A stretch of 64,000 nt of DNA from Heterocephalus glaber (Eukaryota > Chordata > Mammalia > Rodentia > Bathyergidae): contig NW_004624843.1 in assembly GCF_000247695.1 (NCBI RefSeq), positions 4,827,036 through 4,891,035 on the forward strand. Reading direction: 5' to 3'. Shown in pieces: positions 34,389 through 45,854 of this stretch. A program made the position numbers and the translations under genes. Each line of letters opens with the position of its first letter. Within the stretch, counting starts at the first letter, position 1. Under the pieces are notes generated by a model. The model searched no databases. It was not told the DNA's origin and saw only the letters and a list, made by a program, of their open reading frames with translations.

Positions 34389-34473
34389 TGGGCTGGGGAT
34401 TTAGCTCAGTGATTTTGCCGCCTGCTGCACAGCACAAGGACCCGAGTTTGATCCCTGGTACCAAAAAAAAAAA
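34389..34473 (+). mobile_element. ID-type SINE (first of two at one target)
   Basis: Complete element flanked by aagaaatgaagcttg on both sides. Confidence 0.93.
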
Positions 34474-34491
34474 GGGAAAGAAATGAAGCTT

Positions 34492-34578
34492 GGGGCCGGG
34501 GTTTAGCTCAGTGGCACAGCACCTGCCTCGAAAGCACAAGGTCTTGAGTTTGATTCTCAGTACCAGGAAAAAAAAAAA
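34492..34578 (+). mobile_element. ID-type SINE (second of two at one target)
   Basis: Complete element. The target aagaaatgaagc now occurs three times around the pair. Confidence 0.93.
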
Positions 34579-35279
34579 GAAATGAAGCCAGGTATGGATG
34601 GTGACTCCGCGCTCCTCCCTCCTGGCTTAGGGCACTGTGTTTGGCCACCGAGTCAGCACCCAGGTGCCGACTCTGCCCTCAGCATGCCAGCCAGCTGCTT
34701 TTGGAGGCACCCTGGGGTCCCTGAGAGCTTCCCATGGAAGGACAGGGAGTGGAGTGCTGGGAGCTCCACTTCCTGCTGCTTCTGGACACTGACTTTCTCC
34801 TTCGCAGCCCTACGTTCCCATCTGTGAGAACAGCTCAGACTCATGGTTGGCAGGAACCGGGGAGACTGCAGGGACCTGACCCGCCAGGCCGCCCTGCCTG
34901 TCGCAGAGCCTGTGGGATTTTACACAGTGCCGGGGAAGGGAGAGGCTTGTGCTGAGAGCTGACTGAAAGTCCTGTGTTATTTCCTCCTTTGTAACCACTG
35001 TGCTGTGACTCCGCTGTAAATGCAACAGTTTGTTCATTTGGCAAACGTCTGTTGAACATTGAATGTGTTCTGGGACCTAGGAGCTGGACACTGGCGGTGA
35101 GCAGAATAAAACCCCGTGGGCTCTCTGTCCTAGTGGGACAGGCGAGACACCTGAGAAGCCTGAAGCAGAGCCAGGGAAGGGCAAGCAGGGTGCCTGGCAG
35201 GAACTTGGGAAGGTTTTGCAGATAATGAGGCCGGGGAGGCAGCTCAGGGATGGCACTTGAGCAGATCAGAATGAAATAT

Positions 35280-35625
35280 GTAGCTGCATTCATCTGCGCT
35301 CTGTTGCTACAAGGAAATACTTGGGGTGGGCACTTTATAGAGAAAAGAGGTTGATGTGGCTCATGGTTTGGAGGCTTGAACCCCAAGATTGGGTGGCCCC
35401 TGCTGTTCAGCCTCTGGCTGTGTGTGGTGGGTGTGAGGCTGTGCCACAGCCTAGTGGAGAAGCAGCAAGGGAACAGGCTTCATACAAAGGGGTCGAGTGC
35501 AAGGGGTACGTCGCTCTTTAACAACCCACCATCTCCAGAACAAAGTTACTTTGAGAGACCAGCGCTAATCTCTCCTGAGGGTGACAGCCGTGACCTAACC
35601 ACCTCCCATTTCTTCTTTGTTTCCC
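35280..35625 (-). mobile_element. MaLR-type LTR
   Basis: Reverse-complement MST/THE1 signature: tctgttgctacaaggaaatac, ctttatagagaaaagaggttg, gtggctcatggtttggaggcttg. It ends near acctaaccacctcccatttc. Confidence 0.6.
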
Positions 35626-35644
35626 CCATTACTTCTTCAATTTT

Positions 35645-35763
35645 TGTTTGTTTTGTTATGTTTGGGACAGGGTCTTGCTATGTAGTCCAGGCTGGCCTCA
35701 AACTCAGAGTGATCCTCCGGCCTCAGCCTCCTGAGTGCTGCACCACCCACCACACCTGGCTAC
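35645..35763 (-). mobile_element. B1 SINE
   Basis: Reads ggacagggtcttgctatgtagtccaggctggcc, inserted near a MaLR LTR. Confidence 0.88.
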
Positions 35764-36470
35764 CATTCACTGCTTAAGGCTTCCGTCGCCTCTCACACTG
35801 CCATGCTGGGAACCTGGGAACGCAGCCTCCGAGGCTCGGGGCTCGGTCCACACCTGCACCATGGCAGCAGGCAGATGGACGTGTCGTGTGAGGTGGGAGC
35901 AGCGTGTAGGGCGGGGAACCAGCCACGCCCTGGGCCTGTGTGTGCAGAGGGTGGTGAGACTGGGCAGTGGGCAGCTGCCAGGGTGACCAGAGGAGCGGGG
36001 CCGTGATCAGGGTGGGCAGGTGACAGCTCTGGCTTCCAAGGCGGGCGATGGGAGCTCCTGAGTTACAGCAGCGGCTTTGGCTCTCTGAGTCAGTCTCTGC
36101 CGCTGTGGAGAGTGAAAAGCTGGAAAGGCTGCAGCTTCCACTCCTGCTCCATTCCTTGCCCTTTGCAGAGGAGCCACGGGTGTCTCATGTCCTCTTGCCA
36201 TGGGTTCGAGGTAACAGTGCCCACAGAAGGCTTCTAGGGCACACACCCACCGCAGTCCCCCTAGTGCGGTGGGACCCACTGTATAGGCGATGAGCTGCAG
36301 CCCAGTGGGCCGGCTTCTGTGTCACTACATACATCCCAACAGGTTTGTCTTGAGGCACAGGGTGAGAGAGGGTCCCCTCACAGCAGAAATCCACAGACCA
36401 GGGACATGGCCATGACCACTGGACACCACGTGCTGGGGAAACAGCTTTGCAGGACTGGAAAGAAGTCTTA

Positions 36471-36612
36471 AACTGGGTGTGGTACCTCCCACACCCCGCA
36501 GGCTGAGGCAGGAGGAGGCCATGAGTTTGAGGCCAGCCTGGGCTACACAGTGAGTTCAAGGCCAGCCTGGATTGTGTCATGAGACCCTGTCTCAAACAAA
36601 CAAGAAACAAAA
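36471..36612 (+). mobile_element. B1 SINE
   Basis: Reads ggccagcctgggctacacag ... gagaccctgtctcaaac. Confidence 0.88.
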
Positions 36613-37130
36613 AACAGCACGAAAACCAAGAAGAACATGGAAGGGCCTTTGGGGCCAGTGGTGTTGGCATGTTTTGCGTCCCTTTAGTGGAAGTGTGCTC
36701 AGCTGTGCTCCCGGAGACCCCACAAGGGCCGGGGAGGCCGAGGAAGAAGCAAGCGGGCTGCACGCTCTGTCTCTCTCCTGGGTAAACCCAGGGTTACTGT
36801 TTGTGATTTTAATTTGGATAATAATTTAAATGTGGGTTTAATAATTTTTATGGAAAACTTTAAAGAACTGCTAGCAGAATTAAAAACAGGATGTGTACTT
36901 TCCAAATCACTGCAGAAGATAAAAGCAAGCACGACGGTCCACAGGAAAAGAAAGTCAAGTATAAAGGAACAAAGAAATTACAGAAAAGAACCTTAGATGC
37001 AGGTACTCAAGAATGTATTCAGATGAAGAAACCAGGCCACAAATGAGCAATCATGACAATAAACATGAACGATCTAGTTGTCAGTGGAAAGCAAAACTGC
37101 TTATTACATACCTTTTAAGCTAATATTTTA

Positions 37131-37227
37131 TTTTATTTATTTATTTATTTTTTGCTGCTGGGGATTGAACTTGGGTCCTTGCGCTCGAGAGGCAGGCAGC
37201 AGAACCACTGAGCTAAATCCCTGGCCC
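37131..37227 (-). mobile_element. ID-type SINE
   Basis: Complete element with target-site duplication aagctaatatttta. Confidence 0.92.
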
Positions 37228-37289
37228 AAAGCTAATATTTTAGTAATACATCTAAGTTCTTATTTAATTTTATTTTATCTTATTTTATA

Positions 37290-37408
37290 TTTTTTGGTTT
37301 TTTGGTTTTCTTGCTATGTAGCCTGGCCTGGCCTTGAACTCATGGTGATCCTCCTGCCTCAGCTTCCCTAGTGCTGGGATTATAGGTGCGCCACCACGCC
37401 CTATTTAT
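37290..37408 (-). mobile_element. B1 SINE
   Basis: Reads ttgctatgtagcctggcctggcc ... gtgctgggattataggtg. Confidence 0.88.
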
Positions 37409-37432
37409 ATCTAATTTTTAAAAAAACACAAA

Positions 37433-37526
37433 GGGCCAGGGATTTAGCTCAGTGGTTCTGGTGCCTGCCTTGCAAGCGCAAGGTCCCGAGTTTGATCCCC
37501 GGTACCAAAAAAAAACAAAAAAAAAC
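37433..37526 (+). mobile_element. ID-type SINE
   Basis: Near-consensus element with long A-tail. Confidence 0.92.
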
Positions 37527-38189
37527 CCACAAAAAGGAGAATCAAAGCTTGGGCAAAGCAGTAATGTTAATGTTCATTGGATAAAATCAAATTTCCCAAG
37601 AAGTGTGTGGCACAAAAGAAGCAAACACTGTCGGTGGTAGCAGTGCCTTGTGTGCCTGAGTGCTAGGCCTCCTCCATTTCCAGGCCCCCGAGGCCTGCAC
37701 TTGCTCACTGTCAGGGCAGAGCGGGGTGACTTGTTTTGGCGATTGGCCGTGAGCATGAGAGTCAGGTGTCTCCTCCTCTGAGCAGAACCCTGGCTGCCCT
37801 TGAGGCCGCCGCTGTCTGGTCTCTGCCCGGGGCATGAGGAAGTCTGCGCGCTTTGTGGGACGCACTGTCCCCAGGGCTCCTGTGTGACAGGCCTGGGCCC
37901 AGGCTGGTGCTATCAGGGGTGGAGGAAACTTTATGAGGAGGGGCCAGGCAAGAGGACTTTGGGGCCCTGGGGATGACTGTGGGGCTCCCCGGCCCTCTGT
38001 GGGTCACTCCTGCCATGATGCGTTGCCTGCCCCAGGCCCCAAGTGACGATGCCACCTGGTCATGTACGGAACCTCCAAGGCTATGAGCCTGAACACACCT
38101 TTCCTCTTCACACAGAGGACCTCAGGCATTTTGTCACAGTGACAGGAAACTGCCTGACACAGTGTCACTGCTCTGTCACAGGGCATCCA

Positions 38190-38555
38190 CGGCAGATCTC
38201 CTGGAATGGCCTAGATCTAAATATCCCTCAGAATTCTACAAGTGTGGAAGGTGACAGGTCCATGAGGCCATGGATCAACCTACCGATGAGCTATTAGGAG
38301 CTGGGGCCTGATCAGGAGAAAGGGGTCACTGGGGCACAATGCCAGTGCCTCTCCCTCCCCAGCTCCACCCTCCTCCCTGCTTCCGGGCCGCCATGCTGTA
38401 AGCAGCTCTGTTCTGCCAGGCCGTTCCTGCTCAGAGCCAGGCAGCTTTGGACAGAACCTTCCAAAAGCCATGAGCCAAAATATACCTCTTCTCCTTTGAG
38501 TCGTGGGTGTTGTGTTGGGCATTTTATCGTGATGAGGAGAAAGTGACCAAGACAC
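38190..38555 (+). mobile_element. MaLR-type LTR
   Basis: It contains a ggccgccatgctgtaagcag segment, aagccatgagccaaaatatacc and the terminus gttgtgttgggcattttatcgtgatgagg...gtgaccaagac, matching the LTR at 17185 in layout. Confidence 0.65.
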
Positions 38556-38849
38556 TTTCTATGAGCAAGAAACAAGTCTTTGGCATTTTAAGCCCCTGAG
38601 ATTTGGGGACTGTTTGCTACTTAAGCATAACTCCTCATGGCCTGCCTAGTACATCTTTAAACCTGAACCCTAACATACCGAATAAACAACAATTAAACTA
38701 CAAGAAGGACAAATAGAAAAAGTCAGTGTACTTTTCAACGTCCTCAGCCCTCAGTGAATCAAAAATAGAATATGTGGATGTGGTAATATAAAAAGTAAGG
38801 GGATTAAATATTTTCAGAATTTTAAACCATGTAAACAGGCATTCATCTT

Positions 38850-38995
38850 TTTAAAATTTTTTACTTTAGTGCATGTTTTCAGTACACAACGATTACATTC
38901 GTGGTGGGAAGTTGGTGCACAAATGTGACACACAACACATATTAATTCTTCCACGTCCCCTTCTCCCTCCCCTTCTCTCTCTACCTTGAGGCATT
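38850..38995 (-). mobile_element. Lineage-type L1 3' end
   Basis: Same family as 25935-26090: tagtgcatgttttcagtacacaacgattacattcgtggtgggaagttgg, then acacatattaattcttccac and a CT-rich tract. Confidence 0.55.
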
Positions 38996-40274
38996 CATCT
39001 CATTTTCCAAGTATCCATGCGTCATTTACACAATTCATGAAAACATAGGAATTGATGATTTAATAAAGCAGAAGGTATGCAAGCACTGACCTCAAGCTTA
39101 AAAATACTGGAGTCAATAATATGAATTCGGCCAAAATTAAATTGCACTCGAAGGGGAAAAAAATCAAGACTATTGTAGATAAAATAAGAATTTGAGGAAT
39201 GCTATAGACCAAACCTTCAGGATGTGGACAGGGCCAGGCTCAGGCATGAGTGTTCAGTTATGCATTTAGAGAATACAGGAAAGTGTGACAGAAACCAGTA
39301 TAAATAACATTCGAAGCAATTAGTATTCAGAAAGTAAATTGATTAGAAGATAAGTTATTAGAATTAAGAGCTTATATACTAGTATCTTGAAAAAAATGTA
39401 AAGTCACTGAAACGGTTGACCTTTTTACAAATCTGACACTTGAGGGCCCGTGTCGCCCGGAGGGGCAACTGCTGTTTTATCTGTGTGACCCGTGTGTGAT
39501 CCCCACGACAGGGAGGCTGTGCTGTCGCCCCCCGGATCTGCCACCATTCCGAAGGAGGGGACTGCAGGTCACAGGCCCAGGGAAGCTCCACAGTGGGAAG
39601 GCCACAGGAGGTCCACGGAACCGCCGAGACCAGGCCAGAGAGGCAGATGGGGAAAACTTACAAAGATAAATCCATGGGAGCTCAAAGGGCACACAGAGGC
39701 GGAAGGAATAGCGCCAGGAGCTGAGGTTGAATCATGGGCGCGGAAGCAAAATGCAGCCCTGGAGCAAGACAAGGAGGCGACCATGGTGGGGCAGGGCAGG
39801 TGCTCCATGGCCGCATGGTGGCATCCGGCAGTCGCAGTCGAAGTCGGCCACCAGGGCAGGGACACTGCTGATTTGTCCCTCACCAGGGTGGGGAGGGTGC
39901 AGGCGGAGGACAAGCGAGTGAGGCCCTCACTTCTGATCTGCTCACCCCGTGCCCTGGTGACCAGGCCCACCCTGGGCCCAGGCCCCGTCTCTCGGGGGGG
40001 AAGCGGAACCTTCCTAGCTTGCTGGCGATTTGTTACCTTTCTCGGTCACGTGTCTCCACAGCCCACGTCCCCTCTCCCCCACCACCCGCGTCTGGGAGCC
40101 CACGCCAATCCGAGCTCAGCAGGCGCTGGAGGGGCAGCGGGCATCCCTCCTTCATCCCGCCCCTCTCTGCCCCTTCGCTGCCCCTGCCGGAGGGCCCTTC
40201 TTCTCAGCGGCCCCCGCCGTGCGAATGTTCCCTTCCTTGAATCATCTTTGTGTTTGCCAACGGGATTGCACTCC

Positions 40275-40326
40275 ACTTACATGTTGATTGAACCCAAGGC
40301 CTTTGCACTGAGCTGCAACCCTGCCC
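40275..40326 (-). mobile_element. ID-like remnant
   Basis: Reads ttgaacccaaggcctttgcactgagctgcaaccctgcccc, shortened and old; it abuts a B1. Confidence 0.5.
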
Positions 40327-40327
40327 C

Positions 40328-40450
40328 TTTTTTCTTTTTCATTTGATACGGGGTCTTGCTCAGTTGCTCAGGGTGGGCTGCAATCTGGAGCCCTCTTGCC
40401 TCGGCCTCCCAGAATGCTGTGGGATCACAGGCCTGCACCCCAGGCCTGCT
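40328..40450 (-). mobile_element. B1 SINE
   Basis: Diverged: ggggtcttgctcagttgctcaggg ... cctcggcctcccagaatgctg. Confidence 0.78.
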
Positions 40451-41320
40451 TCTAACGATACAGTGAGGCCCACCCGGCCCAGAGGACCAGGACTCCAGCC
40501 AGCCCTCTCACTGGGCCAAGTCTCCTGCAGGTCCTGGCTGTTGTCACCTGCCATGGGACAGAAGCTGCACGGGCTTCAGGCAACTTGAGAGGGGACACAC
40601 AAGGCAGGAAGGAGGCCCGACCCGAGCACTCTTGGTTTGGGGAGTCCGTGGGGTTTGCACACATTTCTGGTTGCTCCAGTGCCTGGCGGGTCAGTCCTCA
40701 CCAGCTTTCCAGCAGAGCTCCCTGGCTGGGATGACACAGGAGTCCGGGCTCCAGATGTGGCTGTAAGAGGAGGCCTGGCTGCCTCTCACCTCCTGAGCGG
40801 CCTGCGAGGACAACACTCGTGGTTTAGGCCAAGGGCCCTGGGTTCCTGGCAGCGTGGACGCTGTTCGCTGGGGAGACCCTGTGGTATCCAGTGGTGCCCC
40901 CAGCACCTGGGACTTGCAACCCTCCTGCCTCTGGGCTCCTGGAAGAAGCACCCGCCTCCTCAGCAGCACAGCCCACAGCTTCTGTGTGGGGCTTTCCTGG
41001 CTCCGCTTGGAGGGGTGCAGAGCTCATGGAGCCAAGGCACTGGCGAGCACTGGGGGTGACAGCTGTCACCCTGGCCAGCACAGGGACCAGGTCTCCAGGT
41101 GCAGGGTGGAGTGAGATGAAATGAGAGAGCCATGCCCTAGGCCTGGTGGGCTGGCCCAAGGAGGGGATGGAAATGGGGACTGGTGGGCAGGTGCCAGCCC
41201 TCCTGGGTGGGGCATCTCCCTGAGAACCTGCTGCTTGGGGACCAGGGGGACCCAGCTGGGATGGGGGCAGAGGACCCAGCGCTGCCCGCCACCTCCCCAG
41301 CAACAGTTCTTCTGGAACTA

Positions 41321-41386
41321 TTTTTTTATTTTTTTGTACCAGGGATCGAACTTGGGACCTTATGCTTGTGAGGCAGGTAGCAGAAG
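41321..41386 (-). mobile_element. ID-type SINE, truncated
   Basis: Lacks the tRNA-like 5' head; the 3' half is clear (gtaccagggatcgaacttgg). Confidence 0.85.
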
Positions 41387-42047
41387 AGATGATCTTTGAA
41401 TTATGTAAAGGTTTCCTGCTGGTTTTCTGGAAGAGTTTCTAATTTAAATTATATACACATATTCTAAGTCTTTGTTCATAATTTCTCATTCAAGGCTCCA
41501 CGGAGCTCAGGAACTCTGCTTGTTAGTAGCTTCAGCAGAGAGTAAAACCAGAGCCCCAGTTGCAAAGCAAATGGGAAATCTGAGGGTATCAGCTGCTGGG
41601 TGATGCCATGGTCATTCTCATTACCTCAGGGACGCTAGGTCCCAGGTGCTGGCAGATCTGTAGCAGGCCACTGCTGAGATGCCTGGGGTGCCAGCACCTG
41701 CAGGGACCCCGAAGCTTCTCCCCAGCAGAGGCCTCCATCTCTGGCGTCTTCCCCTAAGGACAGAGAGGACCCCACAGTGCTAAGTTCAAGTCCTCACAGC
41801 AGCTTCCCAGCCATCAGGTGCTGAGCAAGCTGGCCGGAATCTCTACATGGCTGTCCTGTCCCGGAGACTCAGCTTCAGCAGATCAGAGGGCATGGGCAGG
41901 CATCTGTGTTTATGCCAAGCTCCCCACTGGGACTTTGGTGCAAATAAAACTGGAATTGTGAAGCTGGCTGATAGACAGACTTGGAGGAAAAGGCCTCATC
42001 TTGACATTCTCCCTCTGCCTCAGACTAATTCCTAAAAAATAAGTACG

Positions 42048-42200
42048 AGCTAGGTTTGGAGGTGTATGCCTGTGGTTACAGCATTTGGGAGTCTGAGGCA
42101 GGAGGATCTCTGTGAAGATGGGCCAGCTTGGGCTACATAGTGAGCTCAAGGCCAGCCTGGAATACATAGCAAGACCCTTTCTTAATCAACCAACCAATCA
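42048..42200 (+). mobile_element. B1 SINE downstream of NPPC 3' UTR
   Basis: Reads agctaggtttggaggtgtatgcc ... tacatagcaagaccctttc with an (AACC)n tail. Confidence 0.87.
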
Positions 42201-42249
42201 ACCAATCAAACGAGTAAATAAAGACAGTTTTCAAGATGTTCATGGAATG

Positions 42250-42722
42250 ACATTTTTTTACATTTTTCGACTAGTTAGGACAAAAACATTACAATGATTG
42301 GCTTCTTTCATTTAGTTACATAAATAAAATTTTTATAAATATCTCTTTATAAACAATATAAATAGCTTTACAACATAAATACACTTATGCATGACATGAA
42401 TTTACAAACAGCAATGTTTTACAGCTGGTTTTGTCAGTCTCTTAAAAACTGTCCCTTGTCATCAAGTTGGTGTAGGTGTGTGTTTCATGTATATAATATA
42501 TATATATAATATATAACTTTTTATTTTTCATTTCCAAGAAAAAGACAAACAATAAAATCATACCCTCCCCTCCCCAAATAATAATAAAACAGCTGGTGTT
42601 GTGTATTCCCAGTACCAGGGGAAAAAAAAAAAGAAATGTGAAAGCCACATCAGATTGGAGGTGTTTCCAGATGCCGGCGGCCGGTGACCAAGGATGACCT
42701 CCGTGCAGAGCGACTCCCAGTC
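42250..42722 (-). other. NPPC: NPPC 3'-UTR exon (exon 3), AT-rich, 3' end approximate
   Basis: A strong donor (GGCG|GTGAGTAC, GT at 45543-45542) lies only about 20 nt after the NPPC stop codon. About 2.8 kb downstream on the same strand there is a good acceptor (ctctgtttcag, AG at 42724-42723) followed by GACTGGGAGTCGC and then by several hundred AT-rich bases. Human NPPC likewise has a third, purely untranslated exon a few kb downstream. The exon carries an AATAAA signal (complement of 42520-42525) and at least four ATTTA motifs at 42320-42400, suggesting an AU-rich instability element. A short ID-like remnant (cccagtaccagggg plus A-run) sits at 42609-42634. The B1 at 42048 marks a downstream limit; the true cleavage site is not determined. 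Confidence 0.72.
42490..42516 (+). repeat. (AT)n run in NPPC 3' UTR
   Basis: Short AT-dinucleotide run within the inferred 3'-UTR exon. Confidence 0.85.
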
Positions 42723-43149
42723 CTGAAACAGAGCACACAGCACACTCAGTTCGGGCCCTTGCCCTGTGGGGTGCTTCTAGAACCTTCCTCCCCTTCCTGT
42801 GCAGCATGAGACCTGTCCGTCTGCCTGGGCCCCACAGGCCCCCGACGAAGGCCTTCCTGGCAGGGGAAGAGCCCCTTTCCAGGCCGTGCCCTCTGCTGGC
42901 CTTGGCGCTGGTCACTCCAGCACAGGTAGAACCAAGATGTCGCCAGGCCTCTTCCTGCCCCTACCCAACTACGGCCAAGGCCTGGGCCAGCGCTGGAGAG
43001 GGCTGGTGATGCAAAGGGGGGCACTCACACTATTTCTTATTTTTTGCTACAACACAAACCCTTACGGGGTTGCTTGCCTCTGATCTGTGTGTCTGGTGAC
43101 CACGCAGGCACAGAAAATAGAGATGTCTAGGGACTCAGGGATTCTGACC

Positions 43150-43255
43150 TTGATCCCTGGGCGGCCCTGGGTAGTTTTGAGCATCGCTTTCCTCACCAGT
43201 AAAATGGGTAACAGCCACCTCCCAGGGCGGGTGTTGGGATGCAGGGCCCACGTGT
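43150..43255 (+). mobile_element. MIR remnant
   Basis: Contains ctttcctcaccagtaaaatggg, the common MIR core text. Confidence 0.45.
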
Positions 43256-45261
43256 TAACCCTTGGCAGTGACTGGGTCCTGGTCGCCACTCAGTGGGCAG
43301 CACTTCCTTCCCTCACTGGGGCCCCTGGGGAGCAGAGAGGCCTGGGCCAGCTGGGGATGGGCAGCCTGGCTGGCTTGGGGGTTTGGGAGGACCCGACAGT
43401 GGGAGGGCACTGCGCTCAGCCCCTGGCCTTGGAGCTGTGACCCAAGCAAGCAAGGTGCCCTCCTCCTTCCTGAAGGACAGCATGCACACAGGGACCCTGG
43501 GCCAGAATGGCTTGGTCAGTGCTCCCCATGGGCTTCTCTGGCTGACCCCGTGTTTAAACAGATGGTGGATGTCTGTGATGTGCCTGGGGCCTGGGGGCAA
43601 AGTGTTCATTGGGGTTCCAGCTGTGCCTAGTGTCTGTCATTAGCATTTTATAATCAAGACCTATAACTACCAGCGACAGTCATTATGGTGGCGCTGAGGC
43701 CAAGTCACCCCAAGTGGAGAAATGGACACAGCCTCGAAAGAGTTTCCATCTGTCTTTCTTTCAAGCCTAGGCCGCGCATCTTCATCCGGGAACTGGCCTG
43801 CTGTCCCCCTGGGGACAGGCACAGCGAGCAGAGGGGAAGCCTAAGGCTGTTGGCAGCGGTACTCATCCAAGCTGAGAGAACTTCCAGGGGTCTGGCGACC
43901 TCCCCGGTCAGAGGTCGAAGTCTTAGCATCTGGATTCCTCCTACCTGTATCTCAAGCCACTCACATGGGCACCTCCAGGGTAACACGCGGGCCCAAGAAC
44001 GAGGCACCTTCGAGAAGTGTTTCAGCGCCAACCCAGAGAAGGTCCACTCACTTCTGTTTAGATTCTAAAATCTGAGCGTGGCGCTTGAATCACAAACTGA
44101 AAATGCTGTCTCAGTCTCCATCTCTTCACTGTTTTGAGACAGGAGTGAAGAGAGCAAAGGCACTGTACCGGTAGCTCTGAAGCCTGCCCCTAAGTGCCCA
44201 TGCAAGGGAGGGTCAAGGTGACAGCCTCTGCAGAGCTGGGAGCAGCACACGGCCCCACCAAAGCTGGCTGCAAGTGGAGGAAACGGGGCGAGGAAACTCG
44301 GGCAGGCGGCAGGTGGCAGGGCTGCCAGGAGGAGGTGTGTGGCTCCCTCTGGGCACTGACAAACATTGCCAAAAGCCCCATTGGGGGTGGCACAGGTCAC
44401 GCTTGCCTTAGGCCATTGTCTGGCCCTGAGGTTGGCATGAGTTAATATGGGGACAGGAACAGGTCCAGAAACCACTGGTACCTCCTGCAAGACTGAGATG
44501 TAAAAAAGGCTTGGGCAATGCACTGGAGAGGGGCTCTTGGTTCCCCCACTGGGAGAAGGCTGTGGCCACTGACCAGCTTCCCTGCCTGGCTGCCAGCCCC
44601 GGGCAGGGGTCAGTGCGAGGAAGCAGCAGGGCCCAACCCTAATGACCTCCAGTGTCCATGTCAGACGTTATTCCATGCGGACCGGAAGGCTATGGGAATG
44701 TGGGGGGGGGGGGTTCTGACACAGCGAGCTGCCAGCAAGCGGTGCCTGGGAGGGCAAGGTCTCCACTCCTGCAGGAGGGTGAAGGGGCCCCGGCAGAAGC
44801 ATCGAGCCCCAAGCACAGTTTGGACAGGGGCCAGGGTGGGTGAGAAATTCCACTTGGGACCTATTAAGTTTGAGATTGGGGCAGGAGGTTAGGTTTACAG
44901 TAGGCAGTTCGTTTCCCTGCCATGAAATCGGGTCACGAACACCAAGCTTTGCCCCGCAGCAGCATCAGCACCCTGGACAGACCAGTTTGCCCACAGCCAG
45001 TTTAGAGAAGGGCTGAGGATCAGGAGCCCCAGGCTGAAGGGCGTCTGGAGGCTGCCAGCTGAGCTACTCTGTGCTACGTGGGGCGGCCGTCTCCCCCTGA
45101 CGCTTGGCCTCCCTCCCGGACGCCCTGCCACAGTTTCCGTCAATCCCTCACTGGCCGTCGGGCCAAGGCTGCTAGCCCACCCATGGTGGTAGTGGGTGAC
45201 CCCACAGGCCTGTTTCTGCTTCTCCGGAGGAAGCCAGATGGCTCATCCAGGCTGAGCCGTC

Positions 45262-45345
45262 CCTAACCTTGCCTAGTTTCCCTAACCACTTTGTCCTCCA
45301 CTTCCTTCATCTGTAAAATGGGATGATAAATGGGTGGTGGGCAAA
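45262..45345 (+). mobile_element. MIR remnant
   Basis: Contains cttccttcatctgtaaaatgggatgataaa. Confidence 0.5.
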
Positions 45346-45563
45346 GCTTGGCACACACTCGATCTCATGCCAGGGTCGTCTGGCCCCACTCCGAAGGCCG
45401 GCTAGGCTGCGCACCGGTCCCGGGCCCACGCATTAGCGAGGAGCCGGCCCAGCCTAAGCGGGCAGGGTTCGGTTCAGTTCGGTTCCGCAGGGCACTGGAG
45501 CCTTGAGAGCGGGGCGCCCGGCGGCCGGGTCAGGAGTACTCACCGCCGCCAGGGGGCGCCACA

Positions 45564-45854
45564 CTAACATCCCAGGCCGCTCATGGAGCCGATCCGGTCC
45601 AGCTTGAGGCCGAAACAGCCTTTGGACAAACCCTTCTTGTTGCCTCCTTTGTATTTGCGCGCGTTGGGGTGCTCGTGCAGAAGGCGGCCCCACGCCCCCC
45701 GTGACTTGGTGTCCACGCGCAGGTCCCGCAGTAGTCGTGACCGGTCGCCCTTGGGGTTGGCACCGCCACCCCCGGGGATCTTATCGCCCTTCTTCTGACC
45801 GCCGCCGGCAGCCTGGGGCTCGGCCAACTCCTCCCCCGGCGGAGTTCGCTGGCC
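45564..45854 (-). CDS. NPPC: NPPC coding exon 2 (propeptide and mature CNP, residues 31-126)
   Basis: The exon follows a pyrimidine-rich acceptor (cctctttctccgacag, AG at 45856-45855) and encodes 96 residues plus a TAG stop at 45566-45564. Joined to exon 1 in phase 0 it gives 126 residues, the same length as the human precursor. The order is a Pro/Gly-rich propeptide ([18 protein letters not shown]), a furin-type R-L-L-R site, CNP-53 and then CNP-22. The two Cys of CNP-22 form the 17-residue ring [17 protein letters not shown], and the peptide ends at the second Cys as in all known CNPs. The propeptide and linker carry substitutions relative to human (GQ at the exon start; [10 protein letters not shown] and KGGNKK in the CNP-53 extension), but no break. 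The intron between the coding exons is 377 bp. Confidence 0.98.
   Translation of the reverse strand, partial: GQRTPPGEELAEPQAAGGGQKKGDKIPGGGGANPKGDRSRLLRDLRVDTKSRGAWGRLLHEHPNARKYKGGNKKGLSKGCFGLKLDRIGSMSGLGC
45567..45632 (-). other. NPPC: Mature peptide CNP-22
   Basis: These 22 codons encode [22 protein letters not shown] minus nothing; only the first 20 residues ([20 protein letters not shown]) are needed to identify CNP-22, and the peptide ends in G-C. Cys6 and Cys22 close the ring. The peptide is preceded by a Lys-Lys pair, the processing site that separates CNP-22 from CNP-53. The 22-residue sequence looks identical to the form shared by most mammals, as expected for a hormone under strong constraint. 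Confidence 0.97.
45567..45725 (-). other. NPPC: Processed peptide CNP-53
   Basis: These 53 codons begin with DLRVDTKSR directly after an R-L-L-R furin-type site and run to the C-terminal Cys. The N-terminal 31-residue extension differs from human at several positions: [12 protein letters not shown] here against SRAAWARLLQEH, and KGGNKK against KGANKK. The dibasic KK immediately before CNP-22 is kept. Confidence 0.93.

Larger units (their letters stand above)
39000..42047. other. Intergenic sequence downstream of NPPC
   Basis: AT-rich to 39400, then GC-rich to 41300. A 284-codon plus-strand frame (39492-40346) is low-complexity Pro/Gly/Arg-rich and ends in a repeat. Apart from B1 and ID copies, I see no gene. 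Confidence 0.5.
42723..45543 (-). other. NPPC: NPPC 3'-UTR intron (intron 2)
   Basis: About 2.8 kb of mostly unique sequence between the donor just after the NPPC stop and the inferred exon 3 acceptor. Apart from MIR-like remnants near 43150 and 45262 and G-runs (44701-44713), I see no repeats and no second gene in it. The open frames on the plus strand have no recognisable protein similarity. Confidence 0.65.

Noticed and set aside
39492..40346. 284-codon plus-strand open frame
   Set aside because: No domain, low-complexity composition, ends in an ID/B1 repeat, and no promoter or splice support.
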